Notes under the pieces: model-generated
What the model saw: only the letters and a program-made list of their open reading frames with translations
Told to the model about the DNA's origin: nothing
The model's database searches: none
In this document: piece after piece, positions 34,811 through 46,613 of the stretch
Layout: every line of letters begins with the position of its first letter
How positions within the stretch are numbered: position 1 is the stretch's first letter
Made by a program: the position numbers and the translations under genes
Origin: Augochlora pura
Taxonomy: Eukaryota; Arthropoda; Insecta; Hymenoptera; Halictidae
Reading direction: 5' to 3'
NCBI RefSeq assembly: GCF_028453695.1
Contig: NC_135780.1
Span: 5,332,001-5,396,000 of the forward strand
DNA length: 64,000 nt

Positions 34811-36022
34811 GCTACTTCTAAACTATTTTCCTCTTACTGAAATTAGAATTTCAAATAACACTATTTTAAATAATAAGAATGTTAAATAATACTATTTACT
34901 CGAATTGGAAATTTATCTCTTCGAACAGTTCTCCTACGAATAATTCTCGAGTCCGATGAGAACCAGAAATGCTAAGCCGCCGTTGCTGCGAGTCCTCGGA
35001 CCGGCAAAGATGAGAGACGAACCGAGCCGTGAGTCCTCTGTAAACACTAAACGGCGATTTCGCGGTGATATCGCGTAACACCGTCCTGATAAACGGAAAC
35101 ATGCTAATCCGCGTTTTCCGTTCGTCGAGAACAAAAGCGAGATTCCCGTTCGCATTACAGGCCAGCAAACATTTCAAGTAAATTAACAAAACGAAATAGT
35201 TATTTATACTAAATTCCGACGCTAACACGACGAAAGAGACACGACAGTCCGATGATTTTGCACAGCAAGACGTAACAATTCTGTTACAAGATGCCAGGCT
35301 CTAAACAGCTTCTCGCTTCTCGTCGACTTCTTCCATCGACTTTATCCTTTATTTACCGCGCTGCGAATCGCGCCCCTTTGGCCGCGTTCTCGTATTATCT
35401 TCGTTATGCTAAACCGTCCGTGCCGGGGGAATAGCATACGATATACTAAGACGGATCCGATAGCTAAGCGAGTCGTACGCGTCCACGCGCCGTCCGAGTT
35501 TTCAGATAGCCGCAGATCCCCGGCCGGGGGATAAGAAACACGATAGACCCCGCTGTATTGGCATGCCACGGGGAGCCCAGCCTCTCCCCCCCTCCCCTCC
35601 CCACCTGACAAGGTGGATCAATGATCCAGCGTAAACCACTTGTCCTTTCAACGCTGGTTTTTGCGACGACTTGCTTCCCCGAATTCGAAAGATCATAAAA
35701 CAGTTCGGCGGAACGGGAACATTGGAGACACGCGGACAACTCTACCTGCGAGATGTCCTCGAGATCGTGGAGGGGAAAAGGATTCACGAAACAGCTAATT
35801 GCACGGATCTTGTAGACCGGTAACAAGTCTCGTTTTAAAATGCTTTAATGATATAATTTTACAATATTAATCGACACGTTTATATGCATCTTCTTCTTCT
35901 CTTATCTGTCACGTCTTTCGCTCGAGAGGACTTCGTAGGCTCCAATCAGTATTCTTAAAACGTGCAATAGATAATATAGATATAGTTAACTAAAAAATAG
36001 ACCATAAACTAAATACGAAAGC
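34811..36022. other. No gene recognised
   Basis: A moderately GC-rich unique stretch at about 34930-35830 has minus-strand frames of 64-120 codons that show no known domain. Confidence 0.45.
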
Positions 36023-36235
36023 TTAACCCTGTGTGGTCGAATGGTGACTCTAAGGCGCCCTAAAAATGATCATGTCACGTTTCAAAATAATCTTCATCAA
36101 ATTTACTAATGTTTAAAAAATTATTAAGAGCTATCATTTATTATATAAGACATAAAATTCAATTTTGTATCGCACAAAATGCTCCAATACGAAATCCCCA
36201 TCACGCATCTGACTGTCTATAAAATGAACTATATA
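36023..36235 (-). mobile_element. Group C / family A-related TTAA element, one end
   Basis: TTAA then CCCTGTGTGGTCGAATGGTGACTCTAAGGCGCC (two adjoining blocks, 36027-36059). The CGAATGGTGACTC part equals the reverse complement of the family A right end at 18164, and AAGGCGCC links it to the copies at 11808 and 50800. No opposite end was identified; the extent is approximate. Confidence 0.5.
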
Positions 36236-36448
36236 AATAAACTATAGTGCACGTCGTTAAAAAACATCCTAAAAGGACGGCTCTCGCCGAGTACACCGAC
36301 GAGCTTGTCCCTCACGGTTCGCCGTCGTGCCAAGCTTCCGAAAAGCGTTCATCATCGGGCGCGAGCGTAACGCAACCGAAATTTCGGTTGGTCCGTAAAT
36401 GAATCACTGGGCAAAACACTGTACCCCTTCCCCCGGCCAGATTTCACG

Positions 36449-36482
36449 TACACACGAACGCACACACACACACAGACAGACG
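36449..36482. repeat. (CA)n microsatellite
   Basis: CA run with GAAC and CAGA interruptions. Confidence 0.88.
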
Positions 36483-36681
36483 GTAGAATGAGCAATGAAG
36501 CTGACCAATGATCCGTTACTAGCGGACTGGCACATTGTTACGCTGCACGATGTATAGTGTTACCGGGATACACCAGGATGCGTTATTGTGTACGAGGTGT
36601 TGTTACGTAGGTGTACGCTCTCGAGCGAGAGAGACAAACGGTGGGACAAAGAGACTGAAGATGTTGGCGGAGAAGGAGGAT

Positions 36682-36719
36682 GAGAAGAAGAAGAAGAAGA
36701 GGAGGAGGAGGAGGAGGAG
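36682..36719. repeat. (GAA)n-(GGA)n purine tract
   Basis: Five GAA units followed by six to seven GGA units. Its reverse complement occurs at 36825-36853 as (TCC)n-(TTC)n, giving an inverted pair of about 29 bp with a loop of about 105 bases. Together they open artefactual Arg/Lys/Glu- and Ser-rich frames on both strands. Confidence 0.9.
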
Positions 36720-36824
36720 TGAAAAGAGCGGAGACTCCGTGGTAGCGTCGGTAACTCTGCCAGGCGACGCGTCGTAAACTTTCGCCTCCATCGGCGAGCG
36801 CCTTCGCGCCTTCCTTGGTCCACC

Positions 36825-36853
36825 TTCCTCCTCCTCCTCCTTCTTCTTCTTCT
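36825..36853. repeat. (TCC)n-(TTC)n pyrimidine tract, inverted partner
   Basis: Four to five TCC/CTC units then five TTC units, in the same order as the reverse complement of the purine tract at 36682-36719. Confidence 0.9.
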
Positions 36854-36937
36854 GTGCACCCTTTTTCTTCTTGTTCCGCTTCTTCCTCCGTTTCTTCGCT
36901 TCGGCTCTTCTTCGGGCCGGGAGAGCGAGAGAGCAAA

Positions 36938-36964
<27 letters not shown>
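36938..36964. repeat. (GA)n microsatellite
   Basis: Thirteen GA units. Confidence 0.92.
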
Positions 36965-36968
<4 letters not shown>

Positions 36969-37286
36969 CGGGAGAGAACATTCCCCCACGCACAAACACC
37001 TCGGCTGCCTTCCTATTCTTCTCGCGCGTATGATTCAGCCTCGCTTCGGTTAAACGCTTATGCAGATTGCCGATAGTAAACGACCGGCTCGACAGAAATA
37101 GAGGCCAGAACTCTGCCGAGGACAGGGCACAGTAGACCGGACCGCGCGACGGAAAACCGCGCAGCTCTGCCCGCGTCGGGGACCGAGCGCGACTTTTAAC
37201 GCGCCTCACGGGCGAACCGGCCGCCGCGGCCACGGCCGAGCAAGAGATTCTGATCTGATTAGGATCCAATCGGTTATGTGAGACGC

Positions 37287-37316
37287 GTCTCTCTCCCTCT
37301 CTCTCTCTCTCTTTCT
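37287..37316. repeat. (CT)n microsatellite
   Basis: CT tract with one CC and one TT interruption. Confidence 0.9.
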
Positions 37317-39420
37317 GTCCGACAACTGGTATTCCGTGAGTCGGCCGATGGATCGAGATCGATTCAATTCTGTTTACGCCGGGCATTGAAAAGGCTCCGA
37401 AAATATCTGTTTCACGAATCGGACAATTACGAAGAACCTAAAAGATCTCGGAACTGTTTTAACTCTTTTGGGCACGGTGGGAATGTCCCACCTTTTTGTT
37501 GTACGGTAACGTATGGTGGGACATGTTTAGTTGTATTTTTACTCTGTTCATTCGTAAACCCACTTGGCACGATGAGACTATTTTATATATATTAAGTCTG
37601 ATTCTACAGCAACAAATTCAGTTAAATTATTGTTTGTTTATGCATTCAGTAAAAATATACGAATTTTATTCGATTAAAAACGCGACAAAATTTCTGTGCC
37701 ACGTGGATCTATTTATGACATGAAGACAAGAAAATTCTGTTAAAAATATATCTATATTATATTTATAAATATATGAATTTTTTATTTCCTACACGTATTT
37801 ATATTTAATTTCCAAATTAAAAAATCGTCGGTCTTGGAGTAAGCCTAGAAAAAATAATACGCGGTCATTTAAGCGTTAATACACCTTGACGAAAAATTCG
37901 TCAACATTTGTCAATTCGTAAAACAATGAAACGTAGTCTCTCTTCTTTTTAACGTCTAAACGTTATCACATCTTTGCCGAATCATGTACGCCGCAAGAAA
38001 ACAGACGAACTGCCGCTTACGCGGAGTCGTTCGGCCAGCGTCTTTTTCCCGAAAAAACATCGTAAGAATTTATCTGTACCGTTTTAAAATATTCACAGCA
38101 GCGTCCCGAATAATCATCAAATAATTTCTACGGGCATTCCTCCCTTCGAATCCCATTAAAAATCCGATCACGATTATTAGCATCCTAAAAAAGACTTAAT
38201 TATCTCACGTTCATCGTAAGATCATCGCGCTCACAAATAAGGATTTTAACCGCGGTACATTATATTCGAGTCACGTACACACGCCAGTTGTACCCTATAC
38301 TTTAAAAATAACATTGAATACGTATCCCGTGGAACTGATTCTTCCAACACACGAAGTATGTGCCTACTTTCCATCTGGGAATCGTAACGTTTTTGTTCCC
38401 TTAGCGGAACATTTATCACTGTAACAATGCCCGGCCGAACAATGACAATTGCTCATCAAATATGTCGGGGAGCACGCTGTTGCACGGTAAATAAACAGTA
38501 ATATTTGTTTTATAATTTCCATAATTCATCTTGTAATGACCATTTATCTTGAAAATATAGTAAATTCGTTATTTTTATTATTCTATTCGTTTGATTCATC
38601 AGCGACGTAAACGATTGCTACAATTTCTATGTTAACCGTATGGAAAAACTGCTGAACACGAAATGGACATTTAAAAACAAATTGACAAAGTTTCCAGTCT
38701 GTTAAATAAATATTCCCAATAGTCTCAGATCTGATTGAAAAATCGTAACGCGTCTTCGAGCAGTTCTGGCAACGATACGGCAAATATAAATTGTGTCACG
38801 TGGACAATAAAAATTTCCTTTAATTAATAAAACGATAATAAAATAATAAACATAATAAATAAGATAAATGTTAATGTTCTGCCCTTTCTAGAAAATTGTA
38901 ACAAATGTCTAGTCGTAGCGAAGAAAATGGAACGGTAAAGGGTTAAACGACATTAACATTACAAGAATACAAAAAAAGAAGCACGTCGGTAGAAATTCGA
39001 ATATTGCAGCAACCGTATGCACCGTTTACCGATCGGTTTCCCGCAAATTCATTAGAACGTCTGCCTTAACAGGGAACGCACGCTCTCACACGGATTCGCC
39101 CGCGCGCTCGTACACGTGTCCGCCGAATATTTATCCAACGATTAGTCCGCGAAGAGAATTCCGTTCCGTCGTCGACGCGAAAACGTCCTTTCTCTGTCCC
39201 CTGTACGGTCGTCCTCGCCGAACGCCGGAGTAATTTGTCGCCGTGCCTGCCCCCGGAGGCACGTAGCACAGTAATTAATAAAGCAGCCATCGGTTTGCTG
39301 GAATTACCGGGACGCGCGAATTGCAACGGCAAACACTTTAACTCTCGTTCGCGGCTAGTACTAATTGAGTCGCTCCCTTGAAAGACAGTCGTTGCGAGGT
39401 CGCTAACGGTCGGTGTCAAC
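37317..39420. other. No gene recognised; AT-rich with possible TTAA ends
   Basis: A possible left end TTAACTCTTTTGGGCACGG lies at 37459, followed by a GGTGGGAATGTCCCACC palindrome. A solo right-end-like GGTAAAGGGTTAA is at 38934-38946. These do not match each other as one inverted pair. About 37590-38980 is AT-rich. Confidence 0.45.
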
Positions 39421-39549
39421 AATCAGCGGAGCTTAATTATGCACGCCTCTAATTACCACGGCCAGGCGTTAAGCTAAAAGGACGGCGGCGGCGGCGAAGT
39501 AGAGAGGCGGGAGGGAGGGGGTCAAGTAGAATCCGGGCGGCTTGGGTTC

Positions 39550-39585
<36 letters not shown>

Positions 39586-39830
39586 CTCTCTTCGCGTGTG
39601 TTGGCGGGCTGTTTTCGTGCACGGTCTGGTTCCCACTTAACGTTTCCTTGCGTCACCGTCGCCTTAATTTGTTTAACTAATCAGGACAGTGCGTTAACCG
39701 TTTAATTACACATAGGTGGCGATCGGAGGTCAGCCGCGCGGGCTAATCACGGCTATCCGGTCGAAGACGTTCTTCGTGACCGGGCCGTGCTAATTGTCAC
39801 CACGCAACCGGTCCGATCCTAATTGACCGC
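39421..39830. promoter_or_regulatory. Cluster of homeodomain-type TAAT sites (candidate only)
   Basis: Within 400 bp there are TTAATTA (39433), TAATTA (39450), TAATC (39678), TTAATTA (39702), TAATC (39744), TAATTG (39791) and TAATTG (39820). They sit in an otherwise GC-rich, non-coding, non-TE stretch split by a (CT)n tract. TAAT cores in a GC-rich setting are what a homeodomain-bound enhancer could look like, but such cores are short and frequent. Enhancer status is inference only. Confidence 0.2.
39552..39592. repeat. (CT)n microsatellite
   Basis: Nearly 40 bp of CT with one CG interruption. Confidence 0.93.
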
Positions 39831-39870
39831 GAAAGAGGAAAAAGGAGAGTCGGCCAGAGATAGCCGCGAA

Positions 39871-39920
39871 CAGAAAGAGAAAGAGAGAAAGAGAGTGGAC
39901 GAGAGATGGAGAGAGAAAGA
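39871..39920. repeat. Imperfect (GA)n tract
   Basis: GA/GAAA purine tract interrupted by TGGAC and TGG. Confidence 0.85.
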
Positions 39921-40049
39921 CGCACGGTTAAATACGTCCGGTTCCTTTTAGTCCGAAACGCAGCTTCGATTAAAGCACCCACCTACAAACTGGTTGTATT
40001 ATATTCTGATTAACGTCTCGAGCTCGTGAGGTGGTCCGCTTCGTCGTTC

Positions 40050-40124
40050 CACACACACACACACACACACAACCCCCCACTCCGCGGACCACTCTTCTTC
40101 TTCTTCTTCTTCTTTTTCTTTTTT
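40050..40124. repeat. (CA)n followed by (CTT)n
   Basis: Eleven CA units at 40050-40072, then CTT units and T-rich pyrimidines at 40092-40124. Confidence 0.9.
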
Positions 40125-40451
40125 CATCTTCCCCGTTGCATTTTATTCGGCTATGATTATATTCAAGCAGCGAAACGCGTTACATCTCGCCGTACATTAT
40201 CGCGGGGATCGCCGCCCTCCGCAGATAAGAGACGAGTAATTGCGGCCCGGCTCGGGAAAAATGATGCCCGGCCGTGTTAACATGATTTCGAGAAGAATGG
40301 CGCGCCTCGGATTTAAATAATGAAACCCGAGATCGCTAAAGACGAGTTATTCGAGACCGCCGGGAAAATTAACGTTCCTTTGTTGCTCCTAATGAGCGCA
40401 CGCCGAATTCTCGTTGCCATCGAGCCTGTGGATCGGCTAAGCTCGTCTGTT

Positions 40452-40690
40452 ATAACCCTTTTGCCGTGTTTCGACGAGTCCGGCTCGTCGTAGAGATTTC
40501 TATTAATGTTAAATAGAAATGTTAATCCGCGTCCTTTTATGCCGAAATATAATTCCGTCCTCTTGTTATCGGTATTTAATAATTTAAATAAATGTAGACA
40601 AATGCGATAAATATCTTTCCTTTTCCTTCTAAGAAATTGTTACAGTAGAAAATGTGCTCATCCTTGTAACTAAGGAAATTCTTCCTTATA
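40452..40690 (-). mobile_element. Family B-like TTAA element, diverged and right-truncated
   Basis: The left end TATAACCCTTTTGCCGTG is a mutated TTAA plus terminus. The palindrome GACGAGTCCGGCTCGTC at about 40473 occupies the same place as CACGAGTCAGACTCGTG in the copy at 26254. The later blocks CCTCTTGTTATCGGTATTTAA and AAATAAATGTAGAC resemble that copy's interior. No right end was found. Confidence 0.5.
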
Positions 40691-40987
40691 AAATAATTAA
40701 CAAATAAATAACATACCTTGTTAAGGAAAACTGCTTCTTGTTTTTCGTTAAATCGCTCGAAGATCGTTTAATTTGCACGCGTTGGTGCTATTTCGGATTA
40801 TTCGTACAGGCAACGAGAATTGCGAGACTGATTTTGATGGAGACTTCAATGCGTGGACTGACGTGCTTCACTGCACCGCTGGTAGATCTTTGCGTGGAAT
40901 AAAAATTGTTTACGTCGATTAAAAGGAACAGAAGCTCGATAAATATGTGCTTTCGCTTTCAACAAAATCGAGAAGACAGAAAGGATA

Positions 40988-41307
40988 TTAATTCTTTGCA
41001 CTCGAGCAAATTGTGCCATTATTTTTCCATTAAAATTGTAACACGTTCGAAAATTATTTTTATAAATATCGGCGAAGCTTAGATTTAAAAAATTGTTTTA
41101 ACTATATATGTTATATATAGGTTGTTATATATTATATATAGGTTGTTATATATTATATATAGGTTGTTATATATTATATATCGTAAATAAATAATAATTT
41201 TGACGAGTAAATATCTCGTCGAAAATTTGTGGTCACCCTGATCATCGCAATTGTTAAAATACAGATAACCGAGTGAATGTTGCATCGCTTTCCGCGAAAG
41301 GGTCGAT
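40988..41307 (-). mobile_element. Group C TTAA element carrying a 21-bp array
   Basis: TTAA at 40988-40991 then TTCTTTGCACTCGAG. The interior block CCATTAAAATTGTAACACG... TATCGGCGAAG aligns with CCATTAAAATTGTTACAACG... TATCGCCAAG of the 50800 copy. The right end GCGAAAGGGTCGA is decayed. A 21-bp minisatellite occupies 41102-41182 inside it. Confidence 0.55.
41102..41182. repeat. 21-bp AT-rich minisatellite
   Basis: Three units of GGTTGTTATATATTATATAT plus A, with GGTTG at 41120, 41141 and 41162, exactly 21 bp apart, plus partial flanking units. Confidence 0.93.
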
Positions 41308-42186
41308 AAAACTTTGTTTCGCTGTTTTTTTTAGAGGTTGTTAAACTTTTAGCGACAACCGAGAGAAGCTACAAAATGCCGGACACTTTCGTGTCCAGAA
41401 CCATTTGCATTTCCAATTCTGCTCTCAGGCCTGTGTCCACGTGACGTCGAACAGTTTTATCAGTTATTCTACGCTATTCCCAGCCGTACGATTCGGCGCA
41501 TGTATAAAGAAGTTCGGCGGCTACGTGATATTTCGTGAATTTTTACAACGTGGCCATCTGGAGCTTCGTTAAACAGGATAAACGAATAAAAAGCGTGGTC
41601 TCGTGGTCTTAACATCGCTATACCTTGCTCTTCTGTGGTATCAAGTACCAATTAACTATAATTATTACAAACGAATTGCTTTAAATAATATATTCTACAT
41701 TTTAAGCGTATATTTGATTAACAAATCCAATGATAAATCCTCGGAATAAATCCAACAAAAATTGTGATTTTGCTACGTAAAGTCGAAACATTACCGCATC
41801 TAAAATTCACAATTAAGTAATAATTATTATCAATTCACTCGTACAATAGAAATCTAATTTTCTAATACATAAACTAAATTGCTCTCTACTTTATATTCTT
41901 TATTCCGCATCCTTCACATTGTCCTCGAGAAGAAAAGGTACGAGAAGGCATAAAAACGGGATTCGTTAAATCCGCGCCAACGAATGGGATCGCCTAATCA
42001 GAAAAACAATTACTCCTCCTTATCCCGTCGGCGCATTGTCAAAATAATTCCCCATTATACCGGAAACCGCTTTCAGAGACCGCATCCCCCACCCCCGGCT
42101 GTCTCCCGTCTCCGGGATCCACTAAAACGCGATATGAGCTTTGAACAAAGGATTTAGGTAATCCATCCACGATAAGTTTAACCCCC

Positions 42187-42203
42187 CGCGCGCGCGCGCG
42201 CGC
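42187..42203. repeat. (CG)n alternating repeat
   Basis: Eight CG units after a C run. Confidence 0.9.
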
Positions 42204-44660
42204 CAGTGGTGGTCAAGCGGTCCCGGCACATTCTCTGTAAGAGCCTCGTCATTTCTCGGAGGGGAGGGGTGGGGACCGGCTGTACCGGGTCACGTAGGAT
42301 ATCGGGTACAAAAGGAGGCAAGGAAAGTTAGATTAAAGCTAAGGGACCTCCGGTTCGTTTCTGACGAGACAATCAAGTAATGCCTGCTCGGTATGCCCGC
42401 CGTCGGACAAGCCGCGCCTCTGGGGTGCCGTAAGCCACGGGACCGAAACGAAAAACCGCGTACCGCAGCATCGTCGCGCGGCACCTACAACCGCGCCGCT
42501 CCCTTCACCTTTCCCCGGCCCTCTGAATTCTTCATGAACTTCGGGACTTTTCTTTTTAACGCGGCTCGCGGCCGGGCTTAGTTTGAATGGACGATCCGGA
42601 GGGGGAGGGTGGATTACGCGCGAGCATCTTCGGCTGGCCGCGAGCCGGGTGATTTGTCTCCTCCTTGGCCCCGGTGGGATCGCTATCAATGTACGGAACC
42701 CCGTATCCTCCTCGAGCAAGTGAGAATTGCTTCACTTTCAATTGGAGCAATTGGAATCACTTTTAAGATGGGCCAGCTTTTAAAAATTAATTCTTAATTA
42801 TATCGCTAATAAGAGTATTACGATTGTTCGATGACAAAGTCGAAGTGACAAAATATAGGAAATGTATCCTATTATATTATTAAATGTATCGAGACACCAT
42901 CGCCCCCATAACGATGTCCTATAATTTTTTTCAATGCAACATGCAATTTAAATCACATCATCATTTCTAATGTAAAATTGATAATAAATATTGATACTTA
43001 AAAATTCAATTTGAGTGTAGATAATAAAGAGAGATTTAAAGAAAAAGATTAAATAACATTCGACTCTTATTGCATCTGAATATATTTTACACGACAGAAT
43101 AAGTTAACGATATAAATATTAATTAAGACACGTTATATATTTTATTCTACTGGACGGTACAGTCGCGCCGCGGAATAGATTGAACCAACGGTGGTGCAGC
43201 ATATCGCATGCACGTTATTATTAATCTTGTTCAGAACTAATTACAGAACCGCGTAAAGCGCGAAGGAGTTGAGTGAATTAATACGGTGAACACTCCCATT
43301 CTACTCGTATGTGATTTCAGTTTATATTAATCAACCGTGCCGCGTGATTTTTTAGTAATTACGGGACACGGTGCCCGATGCGTGCCGCGGTTCCGCTAAA
43401 TTGCAATAGCGTTTCTTCCAAACGAGGGAAAGTTTAGCGAAGTCGAAATTAAGATTAAATACCATAACGAAGCAGGACTACGAAGTCTACGAATTTAATT
43501 CGTGATTGGAAACACTGTCCCCGGTTGTATCGCGTCCGGCTGTCATTAGAAAGAGAAACTCGTGTGAACAGAACGAACTAGAAAATTGTACAAGCAGAAA
43601 ATTGTTATTGAATAATGACGGTAACGCGAGTTTGCGACGTGCTCGATCTCTAATGATCGAGTTTATTGTCTTGTTATTTATTGTCTCGAGATTCCAAAAG
43701 ATCTATTATTTGTACTACGAAATAAATAAATTGGATTAAAAGTAAATAAATTATTGCAGTGACAATTTCATTAGCTAATAATACGAATATATAATAATAT
43801 GATAATAATAATAAAATACGGATTTAATTCATCAATAATTCGAATCGCTTGCTAATAATGCAACTTTCCTTAATAATTTGAATAACTTCGAAATAATTAT
43901 AATATCAATATATAATATTTTCAAATCCCGACGATGCGTATACTGTTTCTCGTTTTATTATTTTATTATCAATAGAGGGTTAATTTCACTCAGAAATGAA
44001 TCTACAAGATCGCGAAAGTAGCGACAGATCGGTCCACCCTCGGCCTCTTACAATTGCACTTTTTATTTACGCAGAGAGGAATTGATTTCTTAAACTTGTT
44101 TCATGATTTCGTGCCTGTTCGTTTCGTAGAGGCGTTAATTGACTCGAAAATCGACGATAATCGTCCGGTTAGACCGATTCGCACCATCCTTGATCCCAAA
44201 CTATATCCATCGACACGTTCATCGTCTGCCGAACGATCTCGAGTCATTAGGAGCAATTACCATCGAAAAACTTTTATCGCGAGCCTTGCACAGTCATTGT
44301 AATCGCTAGGACGAGTCGCGTCGCGCCGCCGTGGTAAATCGTCGGGCAAAAAGCCGTCGAGACAGGACACGAACAACCGGCGTGCTCGTACACAAGGCGC
44401 GACAAGTAAATAGCTGAATTGTAAAAGCCGTCGGAAAAATTAGTGTCCGGGGCTCTCCGCGCGCCGGTAAACGCTTTGCTAATGCCCACGGTGGAATACT
44501 TAAACCGCGGCGGTGTGCACCGGCTCTGGAAATCATCGCGCGTTTATTTTCTCCGCGATAATATTACTTAGAAAATGAGACGAGAAAGTCAACGGTCTGT
44601 CTGCCTGTGCCTGATGATGATGATTCGCGAAAGTCACGCTAATTGCTTCCTGTTCGCGAG

Positions 44661-44678
44661 CGCGCGCGCGCGCGCGCG
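44661..44678. repeat. (CG)n alternating repeat
   Basis: Nine CG units. Confidence 0.9.
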
Positions 44679-45415
44679 TCGCTCTTATCGATTTTATTCA
44701 CCGGATCGTGTATACACGAAAACCTATTAACTTCGGCCGTAATTTGAATAAGTTTCGCGGCCGCGAAAAAATCGAAAGAAATGGCCGCGCGCGCCACGGA
44801 ATTAAGACGAGCATATTAGTCCGAACGGCTTTGAAGCCGGTGATGAGTCTGCATCGTACGGAATGAATGGAAGGCGAACCACGGATTGAAAAAATGATAA
44901 ATTTCTCCGCGCGTCGTATATTAATTTATCAGATTTTATGACGTAGCTCGTTTGCTGGAACTACCGACGAGCTTTCTATTAAATTGAACATTGTTTTCGG
45001 TGTTGCTAGTTTTCCCGCTGCAAATTTCGAACATCTGTATCAACGGCATATTTATATTATATTTATATTAGCTAAAATAGATTGCCAAATATCACGAATA
45101 TTTTTCAAATCAATAAGAACTTTATTACAAGTAATTACAAATAAATAAATATAATTTGCAAAAGGGAGAATTTAAGAAGAAATGAACACGACGTACAGAA
45201 TGCTCAATTCGCAATGCAAAATCTGACATAACCCAACATTGCTAACATGTTTTGATGAAGCTGATAAAAGTTGAAAATCTGGAGTTAATTCAACATTCTA
45301 CGTTTAACAAAAGTCAATTAAGTCCTCTCCGCCTTCCACGCGATTTCGTATTTACCGAAGTTGCGGGCGAATTCTACCTGATTCCGACGACGGTAACGCA
45401 GAAACAAAAAGAGTC

Positions 45416-45432
45416 GAGAGAGAGAGAGAGAG
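45416..45432. repeat. (GA)n microsatellite
   Basis: Eight GA units. Confidence 0.85.
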
Positions 45433-45648
45433 ACGATATTTCTGCGAGCGTGGCACAAAAGGGGAGAGATTCTCACCGTAAAATGTTCAACCGAGCAAAT
45501 CACCGCGGACCGCGTTCACTTCTGATTGTTAATGCGCATCGGGTCGCTCGGCCCCGCGCGAGTTAAGCAGCCACTTTATCCCGCCGATGTCAATAAATTA
45601 TGATAAATGATATTTGGACTTTCCCCCGAACGAGCCGAAGAATGCAAA

Positions 45649-45685
45649 GAAGAGAGAGAGAGAAAAAGAGAGAGAGAGAGAGAGA
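45649..45685. repeat. (GA)n microsatellite
   Basis: GA run with one AAAAA interruption. Confidence 0.92.
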
Positions 45686-46355
45686 CGGTTTTGTGTATAC
45701 GGAATACGAAACCCGGCGAGCGAATGTTCCGTGCGTTGCCTGATGAAGGGTGACTATATCGAACGGGCCTCGATGACTCAGAGCTTTTTTTTTTTTTTAG
45801 TATCGCTGATGATAATTCACGTCAGGGGGGTGCGCGACACGATCGGCAATCAATACTTCGGAGCGATACCCTACCCCTTGGCACTTTCGGGCGACGATAA
45901 TGATTCCACGTGCTAACGTTTGTGTCCCCCCATCCCTCCTTCTTCTCTCTCGGGTTATGGTAACGGCGAGGACCGCGCGCGGTTTTTACAAGCCGATTTG
46001 AAATTCTGCATCCCGTTGCAAAAGGGAATCCGGGAACCGTTCGATGGCTCGCCAATAACCGTGCCTCGTGAAAATAAATTGCCGTTACCGTCGACAATGT
46101 AGGATTCGATCGGGCGAATTAAGCGTTTATTATGAAAATCGTATACGCTCCGAACGGTGAACATTTCTTCATTAATGGTGAGAGTATTTATGCTACGTAC
46201 GTTTTTACCGATCTTTCGTTAAAGAGCAGAGATAAATTTAGAGTGGGTTTTAGTAAATATAAATTGTATTAAGTTATATTCAAATACAGTGATTCCCTGG
46301 GCTAAAACTCCATACAATTTATAATAATTTACTAAATAAAGATAGCTGTACTATA

Positions 46356-46613
46356 TACAGGGTGTTTCAAAATTATGTGCACTCCGGGAAATGGGGGGGG
46401 GGGGGGGGGGGGGTGCTGAGGCCATTTCAAGTAACCTTTTTCGTTTGCCGAAATGCAATCCGCGGCTTTGTTAACGAGTTATTAACAATTAAAGTTGGCT
46501 GCGCACCGACGAGTTTTCGCGCTGCTGCGCACGCGAGCACGGACGACTCAGGGACGACTCAAGCCCGTCTCGGTAACAGGAGCCACGGCCATGTATCGCC
46601 TCTGAGCCGCGTT
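46356..46613 (+). mobile_element. Mariner/Tc1-like terminal segment
   Basis: Starts TACAGGGTGTTTCAAAATTA, a start typical of many Tc1/mariner-type insect elements, preceded by TATA. Then come GTGCACTCCGGG, a G21 run, and TTTGTTAACGAGTTATTAAC. The outer TIR is here only; no reverse copy (ending ...TTTGAAACACCCTGTA) appears downstream in the window. It adjoins the inverted arms at 46614 and probably belongs to the same composite. Confidence 0.6.
46393..46413. repeat. Homopolymer run of 21 G
   Basis: Unbroken G21 inside the mariner-like end. Its length in the assembly should be treated as uncertain. Confidence 0.95.

Larger units (their letters stand above)
41308..46355. other. No gene recognised
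   Basis: Alternating AT-rich (about 41640-41880, 42780-43150, 43740-43960, 45040-45250) and GC-rich (about 42060-42740, 43990-44900, 45330-46100) sequence. Frames such as minus 42339-42719 and plus 45252-45566 show no recognised domain. No RNA gene was recognised. Confidence 0.45.

Noticed and set aside
36583..37386. Minus-strand open frame of 267 codons
   Set aside because: Reads through GA/CT and triplet tracts (Glu-Glu-Glu, Ser-Leu-Ser-Leu, Pro runs). No family resemblance.
37459..37878. Possible TTAA element with left end TTAACTCTTTTGGGCACGG
   Set aside because: The TTAA-containing sequence near 37875 does not mirror the left terminus, so the pair is unsupported.
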